DNA from: Spirochaetaceae bacterium
GTDB taxonomy: Bacteria; Spirochaetota; Spirochaetia; Treponematales; Breznakiellaceae
Assembly (NCBI GenBank): GCA_031256905.1
Contig: JAIRPY010000049.1
Span: 1 to 33,582, forward strand
DNA length: 33,582 nucleotides
Direction of reading: 5' to 3'
Positions 28,009-33,582 of this stretch are shown here, piece after piece (the stretch's first letter is position 1; each line of letters begins with the position of its first letter). The notes under the pieces were generated by a model. That model did not search any database, had not been told where the DNA came from, and saw only the letters and a list, made by a program, of their open reading frames with translations. Position numbers and translations under genes: made by a program.

Positions 28009-28619
28009 AAAAAGCCGGCCGAATTAGGTTTTTCGGTAATGTAATTGCCCAAAAAGCCGGGCAGGTCATGTTTAAAGGTAATGTAATTGCGAAAAAAGCC
28101 GGCCGAATTAGGTTTCTCCGGTAATGTAATTGCCGAAAAAGCAGGCCGAATTAGGTTTTTTCGGTAATGTAATTGCGAAAAAAGCCGGCCGAATTAGGTT
28201 TTCTCGCAATTTAATTGCCGAAAAAGCCGGCCGAATTAGGTTTTCTCGGTAATGTAATTGCGAAAAAAGCAGGCCGAATTAGGTTTTTTCGCAATTTAAT
28301 TGCCGAAAAAGCCGGCCGAATTAGGTTTCTTCGGTAATGTAATTGCCGAAAAAGCCGGCCGAATTAGGTTTTCTCGCAATTTAATTGCCGAAAAAGCCGG
28401 GCAGGTCATGTTTAAAGGTAATGTAATTGCGAAAAAAGCCGGCCGAATTAGGTTTTCTCGCAATTTAATTGCCGAAAAAGCAGGCCGAATTAGGTTTTTT
28501 CGGTAATGTAATTGCCGAAAAAGCAGGCCGAATTAGGTTTCTTCGGTAATGTAATTGCCGAAAAAGCCGGCCAGGTCATGTTTAAAGGTAATGTAATTGC
28601 GAAAAAAGCAGGCCGAATT
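28009..28619. repeat. Tandem repeat array, 14 full 42/43-bp units plus a partial unit
   Basis: Unit AAAAAGCCGGCCGAATTAGGTTTTYTCGGTAATGTAATTGCCG and variants; starts at 28009, 28051, 28093, 28136, 28179, 28221, 28264, 28306, 28349, 28391, 28433, 28475, 28518, 28561 and a partial at 28603. Confidence 0.98.
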
Positions 28620-28671
28620 CCGGTTGCATCCGGCTAAAAGGGCGAAATCTCAGGAATAAAAGAGAAAACAG

Positions 28672-29502
28672 CTACAGAAGGGTTGCCGGAACGCCGTAAC
28701 GGGAACAGCAGGCAGATAATCGGTCGAGGAGAGCGTTATCAGGAGGCCGGAGAACCTCCGCGGCCCCGGGCCGGACTCCGGCGGAACGATAACGAATCAG
28801 CTTATACCGGGCCCCGGAACCCGCCAGCAAAGGGCAGACCCTCTCTACCAAGCCGGCCGCATCAAAAAGCCCGGGACTCACCACGGTCCGGACTTCGTAG
28901 AGCTTGCCGGATTCGGCCAGGAACTGGACCGCGGAAAAAATAGCATACCCGGACCGGCGGATAACCCGTTCCGCTTCCCCGGGAAGGGCTTTGACATCCA
29001 GCAGGATTCCATCAGCCCGGGCCAGGAGCTCCGGATCCGCGGAAAAATCGTAACTTCCATTCGTATCGAGAAAAAACGTTTTCCCCTGCCGGTGAATCAG
29101 GTCCCCTAGGGTCTTCAAAAAATCGGGATAAAGGGTACATTCCCCCCCGGATACGGTAACCCCCCGGATAAAAGGCAGAGCCGATTCGATTTCCGCCATT
29201 ACCTCCTCAGGAGTCAAAAACCGAACCCGAGGACTGGCGTTATGGGGGCAGATTTTAAGGCAGGCATCGCACTTTGTGCAAAGCGAAGATTGCCACCGAA
29301 TCCCGGCGGCGGTTTGGGTAAGGGCGCCCCCGGGACACCCGCCGACGCAGACTCCGCAGGCCGAGCAGAGCCGGAGGGTTTCCGGGTTATGGCAGTACAC
29401 GCAATCGAAATTACAGGCCTGCACAAAAACCGCGCACCGATTCCCCGGACCATCGACGAAACTGGAACGAAGAATACGGTTGATCGGGGCCCGGGGAGTC
29501 AT
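28672..29502 (-). CDS. yjjW: YjjW-family glycine radical enzyme activase (radical SAM plus two 4Fe-4S ferredoxin motifs)
   Basis: FVQACNFDCVYCHNPETL (CxxxCxxC) with CSACGVCVGGCPGG and CTKCDACLKICPHNA. ATG at 29502 overlaps the upstream stop as ATGA; the longer listed ORF runs out of frame into YjjI. Confidence 0.86.
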   Translation of the reverse strand: MTPRAPINRILRSSFVDGPGNRCAVFVQACNFDCVYCHNPETLRLCSACGVCVGGCPGGALTQTAAGIRWQSSLCTKCDACLKICPHNASPRVRFLTPEEVMAEIESALPFIRGVTVSGGECTLYPDFLKTLGDLIHRQGKTFFLDTNGSYDFSADPELLARADGILLDVKALPGEAERVIRRSGYAIFSAVQFLAESGKLYEVRTVVSPGLFDAAGLVERVCPLLAGSGARYKLIRYRSAGVRPGAAEVLRPPDNALLDRLSACCSRYGVPATLL

Positions 29503-31022
29503 CGAAGCTTCCGCTCTAAGATCCGGGCGTTCCGAACCGCCCCCAGGCCGAGGGCTGTCGTGTTTTGCAGGACCTGGTTCCCCCGGGATAATTTGTCCAT
29601 TTCGGACCGCTTCACCAAGTAACCGGTAATCCGAATAACATCCGAATCCCGGGAGTGAATCGAGAAATACCGGCCCCCCTCGGAAAATCCGCCCTTTACC
29701 AGGTCCAGGACGGATTCGGGATTGCCCCGGGCCGAAGCCTCGACGACAAAGACCTCGCCGATTCCGGCCGGGAAGAATCGATGGAATAATCCGCAGTGCC
29801 GGATATGGTCGATGAGTTCTTCCGGCTCTTCGCCGATAGGAATCCGCGCGGCCGGAGTTTCTCCGGTATCGGTATCGAGGCCGACCTGGCCATGCAAAAG
29901 GAAATGCCCTCCGGTTCCGCCGCAATAGGGATTGCCATGGGCTTTCACCAGCTCGTCGAGCCGGCCGAGGATTTCCAGGCCCAGCTTATCGGCCTCCTCG
30001 TCCCGTCCGAATCGGCAGGATTTATCCGCTAAAAGGGTATTAACACATTCCGCAAGACCCACAAGCCCAAACATCCCGGTAAACCGCTCCGGAGTAATAA
30101 AACCTTCTCGAACAAGGAAATTCGTTTCAAAAAAACCGGAATCCCGAATCATAAAAGCGATTCGGGCATCCATATAACGCATCATAGTTTCCGCGGCTTC
30201 CTCAAGGTTCTGCCAGAATCGGTCCAGCCTCGGCTCGGCGGCGGCCAAATGCCCCAGCCGCAAACGCACAAGCGTATAGGCCCCGCCGCCCACGAGAAGG
30301 CCGTTATAACAGCTGGCGAGGGCGTACTCTTCGCCCAAATCCTCCAGAAACATCCGGTGATTAGCGAAACTCGGTTTTGCGCTGACCAAAGCAGTTTCCG
30401 CGGCGAGAAGCCCATAGGCTTCCGGAGTCCGGACCGGATCATAAAGAAACGAAAGATTCGGCACGCTTTTCGGTTCTTCTCGTTCGCATTCCAGGATGAG
30501 CCGGCCCGTAAGGGTATCTTCCGGACCGATGTCGGCATGGCAAAAGGAATCGGTAATGGTCCGATCCACCATCCGCAGAAAAAGCCCGATTTTTTTCTTA
30601 GCTTGATTTCGTTCTTCCCGAATGACAAAAGGCTCCAGTAATCGATCCAAAAAGCCTATAAAAACCGGAAAATTGGTCACCGACGGAACATGACGAATAA
30701 AAATCCCCAGGACATTCAGAGCTTCGTCCAGGTCCCCAGGCGGAGGCAAATCAAGAAACCGGCACCCCTCCCGAAAAAGCTTCCCGTAATCCGGCACAAT
30801 GTAACGGGGCCGAGGCGGACCGTTTGACTCGGCGAGATCGCAAATTATCCCGGCGGCTTTAAGGCCCGGGTACCTTTCCGGAACCTCAATCACATCAATA
30901 AGGGATTCCGCAAGACGTTCCAGGCCGGTAACTTTCTGCTCCGGAGTAAGCCTCCGGCTACAGACCGTGTCGAGTATGGCCTGCCGGGTTTCTTCTATTT
31001 GACTTATCGGTATCGGTTTCAT
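29499..31022 (-). CDS. yjjI: YjjI-family glycine radical enzyme (DUF3029)
   Basis: C-terminal VIRITGYLVKRSEMDKLSRGNQVLQNTTALG glycyl-radical region; candidate catalytic Cys in ALASCYNGLLVGGGAYT; partnered with an adjacent activase. Confidence 0.86.
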   Translation of the reverse strand: MKPIPISQIEETRQAILDTVCSRRLTPEQKVTGLERLAESLIDVIEVPERYPGLKAAGIICDLAESNGPPRPRYIVPDYGKLFREGCRFLDLPPPGDLDEALNVLGIFIRHVPSVTNFPVFIGFLDRLLEPFVIREERNQAKKKIGLFLRMVDRTITDSFCHADIGPEDTLTGRLILECEREEPKSVPNLSFLYDPVRTPEAYGLLAAETALVSAKPSFANHRMFLEDLGEEYALASCYNGLLVGGGAYTLVRLRLGHLAAAEPRLDRFWQNLEEAAETMMRYMDARIAFMIRDSGFFETNFLVREGFITPERFTGMFGLVGLAECVNTLLADKSCRFGRDEEADKLGLEILGRLDELVKAHGNPYCGGTGGHFLLHGQVGLDTDTGETPAARIPIGEEPEELIDHIRHCGLFHRFFPAGIGEVFVVEASARGNPESVLDLVKGGFSEGGRYFSIHSRDSDVIRITGYLVKRSEMDKLSRGNQVLQNTTALGLGAVRNARILERKLR

Positions 31023-31055
31023 GCTTTTCAGTATAGCCCCTCTCGGCCTGAAAGG

Positions 31056-31898
31056 CTACCAAATTTTAGGCCGGAACTCCGGAGGCCGATCCGCAAGACG
31101 TACCACATAGCCGGATAACTCAATAACAAAAAAGCCCAGTTCCTGCGCCCGATGGCGAGCGTCATCGTCTATATTCGCTCCGCCGACGGCACCAAGCAAA
31201 ATTCTTCCCTGGGCCTGGGCCGGGGGAAATTCCTTTACTTTTCCCATCCGCCATATATGAAAATGCACATCCTCCAATTCCAAATGAGACTTTACTTCCA
31301 CAGCCATCGCATGGGTATCGCCGAAAAGCAGTATATCGATGTCAGTTAAGGTCTTCTTATTTCGAGTGTCATAGACCGGCACATACTGAAAGGCGTTTTC
31401 AAAGCCGTACGAAAAATCGCTGAATTTTTCCCACAACCGGGACGCGATAATTTCTTCAACCACCGCTCCGGCGGTCCTTCCAATCTGACCAATCCGCTTG
31501 TGCATATCTTTTTGCCATTGCAGGAGTTCTTCTTTTCTGGCTTGGCGTTCCTGTTCGAGCTTGGCTTCCCGGGCCTGCCACTCCTGCCGCTCCTGCTCCA
31601 GTTTCGCTTGCCGTTCCTGTTCGAGCTTGGCTTCCCGGGCCTGCCACTCCTGCCGCTCCTGTTCGAGCTTGGCTTCCCGCTCTAACCGCTGACGCTCGTA
31701 CTCCGCCGCGATATCCTTCCGCCACTGCACAAACTCTTCATGCGTCTGTTTCATCCGTAAAGAATGCTCGTCATCCGCTTGCTTCATTCGCAGAGAATGT
31801 TCTTCATCTGCTTGTTTCATCCGTAAAGAATGCTCTTTTGCGCTTTCTTGAATCAAGGCATGAAGCTGACGGTAGGTCAGTAATCTTGTTCTTGCCAT
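31056..31898 (-). CDS. Coiled-coil protein with C-terminal PD-(D/E)XK nuclease-like domain
   Basis: Tandem HSLRMKQAD(E/D)E and QEWQAREAKLEQERQ repeats; C-terminal LTDIDILLFGDTHAMAVEVKSH (D...ExK). AAAAAAGGAG RBS upstream. Confidence 0.72.
   Translation of the reverse strand: MARTRLLTYRQLHALIQESAKEHSLRMKQADEEHSLRMKQADDEHSLRMKQTHEEFVQWRKDIAAEYERQRLEREAKLEQERQEWQAREAKLEQERQAKLEQERQEWQAREAKLEQERQARKEELLQWQKDMHKRIGQIGRTAGAVVEEIIASRLWEKFSDFSYGFENAFQYVPVYDTRNKKTLTDIDILLFGDTHAMAVEVKSHLELEDVHFHIWRMGKVKEFPPAQAQGRILLGAVGGANIDDDARHRAQELGFFVIELSGYVVRLADRPPEFRPKIW
31547..31678. repeat. 66-bp imperfect tandem repeat within the coiled-coil gene
   Basis: GTTCCTGTTCGAGCTTGGCTTCCCGGGCCTGCCACTCCTGCCGCTCCTG starts at 31547 and 31613. 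Confidence 0.9.
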
Positions 31899-31959
31899 TT
31901 GTTCAACTCCTTTTTTAGTATACTACAAAAAAAGCTGAGGGCATACATCGCATTAGCGC

Positions 31960-31995
31960 AAAAAAACGCCCCGGCCTATACCGGAGACGTTTTTT
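31960..31995 (-). terminator. Intrinsic (possibly bidirectional) terminator after the outer-membrane-type gene
   Basis: AAAAAAACGCCCC...GAGACGTTTTTT: 7-bp stem with two G-T pairs, A-tract on one side and T-tract on the other. Confidence 0.55.
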
Positions 31996-32012
31996 ACAAA
32001 GCGGAATGGCGG

Positions 32013-32630
32013 TTAAATCCAGAAGCGCAAACCTATCTCAAAGCCGATGCCGCCGGACGGGAAGTGGACTCCGCCTTTCCTATAGCCTCCCCAACCCTTA
32101 AGCTCATCGCCTTTCCGTTTTACACCTTCATACTCCATTTCTTGATCGGTTTGGATGCCGAGGCCCAAGCTCGGAGCGGCGTTAAGGAAGACTTCGAGGA
32201 AGTCAAGGGGTTGCCAGCTTATGCCGATGGGTACTCGGACGCCGAAGTCGAAATACATCCATGAAGCTTTATATTTCAAGTATTCCTCGGACCATGACTG
32301 GAAGTTGAAGAAGCCGCCTACGCCCAAGAACCAGTGAAGTTTGGCGGGTTCGTAGAGGACCTTATCAAAAATGTAATAATCTCCGGTGAGTCCAAAACCG
32401 ATGTAGGACGAACTGCCCCAGGTGTTAATGCCGAGGGAAAGACTCCAAAAGACAGGAAGCATCGGGGCTTTGAGGGACAGACCGAAGGCGCCTCCGCCGC
32501 CGCTACCGTAGCCCCAGCCGATACCGCCGAAGCCGCCGACAATGCCGATACCCCAGCCGTCGGGATGGTCCGCAAAGGCGGCGGTTCCTAACGTCAAACC
32601 GATAATACAAACTGCAAGCAGTTTTTTCAT
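32013..32630 (-). CDS. Exported beta-barrel-like outer membrane protein, uncharacterised
   Basis: Signal peptide MKKLLAVCIIGLTLGTAAFA, Gly/aromatic alternating strands, terminal GLRFWI; GGAGG RBS. Confidence 0.7.
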   Translation of the reverse strand: MKKLLAVCIIGLTLGTAAFADHPDGWGIGIVGGFGGIGWGYGSGGGGAFGLSLKAPMLPVFWSLSLGINTWGSSSYIGFGLTGDYYIFDKVLYEPAKLHWFLGVGGFFNFQSWSEEYLKYKASWMYFDFGVRVPIGISWQPLDFLEVFLNAAPSLGLGIQTDQEMEYEGVKRKGDELKGWGGYRKGGVHFPSGGIGFEIGLRFWI

Positions 32631-32771
32631 AAAAATCCTCCAACTCAGATTTGCGAAATCTAATATCCTTAAAACTAACGAAAAGCGAAATAAATATCAA
32701 GGGGTTTTTAAGACAGAATATCTTTTTTTACAAATATTTTTTAAATATTTTTTCTCTTCCTGGATTGACGT

Positions 32772-32806
32772 CCGGCCAGCAAAGTCCAAAGAAACCTGCT
32801 GGCCGG
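32772..32806 (-). terminator. Perfect 10-bp inverted repeat just downstream of the 33214-32813 ORF
   Basis: CCGGCCAGCA (32772-32781) / TGCTGGCCGG (32797-32806); no U-tract, so the terminator role is uncertain. Confidence 0.4.
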
Positions 32807-32812
32807 CGGAGG

Positions 32813-33214
32813 TCACTCAAATTTGAACATATCGTTCACAGACCGGAAATTGTCAAGATACTGGAGAAAATAGGACTCGTCATTGTTTATGACATCCCAT
32901 ATCTTTTTGGCGGCTTTTTCATCATGCTGATAATTATTATCCTTCCAATGGGGCATAATTTTCTGGATAATCGGTTTCCGGACATCATGAAACGTAAAAT
33001 AATACTCCCCTTTGCTTTTCCAATTATCGAGAATCGCAAGGAAGTTCCCAAACTTCGGGTCCTCAACATGAACGAGAACTTTCCGAACAGTGCGGTCATC
33101 GAAAAATTCCACTTTGGAAAGAATAAAACAGGTAACGTCATGCCGGGCGCCGTCAAAGTCGATGCTGAGAATTTGTACCTGCCCTACAGCCAGATCCTTA
33201 AATTGATATATCAT
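32813..33214 (-). CDS. Hypothetical protein, 133 aa
   Basis: ORF with GGGGGT upstream of the ATG; no family recognised. Confidence 0.5.
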   Translation of the reverse strand: MIYQFKDLAVGQVQILSIDFDGARHDVTCFILSKVEFFDDRTVRKVLVHVEDPKFGNFLAILDNWKSKGEYYFTFHDVRKPIIQKIMPHWKDNNYQHDEKAAKKIWDVINNDESYFLQYLDNFRSVNDMFKFE

Positions 33215-33312
33215 ACCCCCATATTACAAGAAATTGTATTCCCTTGCAAGTCTGCCATTCTCCAGGGGGCCCGCGCCAAATTTTTAAAAAGATTAAAAAA
33301 AATCGAAAAAAC

Positions 33313-33341
33313 GTGACATTTATTTTTTGTTATGGTATATT
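33313..33341 (+). promoter_or_regulatory. Possible promoter upstream of the poly-C tract
   Basis: GTGACA, 17 bp spacer, TATATT. Confidence 0.4.
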
Positions 33342-33380
33342 TTTTAGGTATGAATATGAAATTTCTTGAAATACCATACA

Positions 33381-33395
33381 CCCCCCCCCCCCCCC
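33381..33395. repeat. Homopolymeric C15 tract
   Basis: 15 consecutive C, read directly. Confidence 0.95.
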
Positions 33396-33497
33396 AGTTT
33401 TTAAACGCGCTTTAAACGTTTGTTCTAATATTTTCGCATCCAAACCCAATGGCTTATGGGGGAAAACAATTTCGGCAAATCTGCCGGAGGGCTTCGC

Positions 33498-33582
33498 ATG
33501 AGGTTCTACCGGTTGGTTTATACCCGTCCGTTGGGCGGTTATTCATTTTTGGCGAGGTCTGGGAAACGGGACGAGGCATCTC
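33498..33582 (+). CDS. Possible partial CDS running off the window
   Basis: ATG with GGAGGG 6 nt upstream; MRFYRLVYTRPLGGYSFLARSGKRDEAS, open to the edge. Confidence 0.35.
   Translation, partial: MRFYRLVYTRPLGGYSFLARSGKRDEAS

Noticed and set aside
28300-28506. 68-aa ORF of repeated IAEKAGRIRFSRN motifs
   Set aside because: It is only a frame through the 42/43-bp array; the 43-bp units shift the frame and no RBS is evident.
28009-28619. CRISPR array
   Set aside because: Units are contiguous with no unique spacers, and no cas genes are nearby.
29503-29925. N-terminal extension of the activase ORF
   Set aside because: Arg/Gly/Pro-rich out-of-frame translation overlapping yjjI; the ATG at 29502 gives a canonical activase N-terminus.
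31899-32264. 121-aa plus-strand ORF
   Set aside because: Overlaps the outer-membrane-type gene on the other strand, crosses a terminator-like hairpin, and has no family match.

Overview
The window is about 33.6 kb of gene-dense DNA from a spirochaete, most likely a Treponema relative (inferred from gene families only). I see about 26 credible genes, mostly housekeeping or metabolic: aroA, a TrkA-like K+ subunit, class III adenylate cyclase, aspartokinase, dapB, adk, mutS2, a family 3 glycosidase, GNAT, SpoIID/LytB, a lactate-racemase-like (DUF2088) protein, two CheY-like regulators plus a flavodiiron protein, and a YjjI/YjjW glycyl-radical enzyme/activase pair.

The strongest candidate for an undescribed system is a tightly packed four-gene cassette at 10204-15941. 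It encodes a dCache-type chemoreceptor, a family-3 solute-binding lipoprotein, a glutamate/aspartate-symporter-family membrane protein and an Asp/Glu-type racemase. The membrane protein has lost the family's NMDGT Na+-site motif (it reads GRFGN) and carries a C-terminal solute-binding-like domain that seems to lack its second lobe.

Other points of interest: a 42/43-bp dyad-symmetric mosaic repeat array (14 full copies) between convergent genes, a C15 tract near the right edge in a phase-variation-like context, short tandem duplications exactly at gene junctions, a long structured leader before twin CheY genes, and a cluster of hairpins/palindromes upstream of the left-edge gene. All calls come from reading the sequence; no database search was run.
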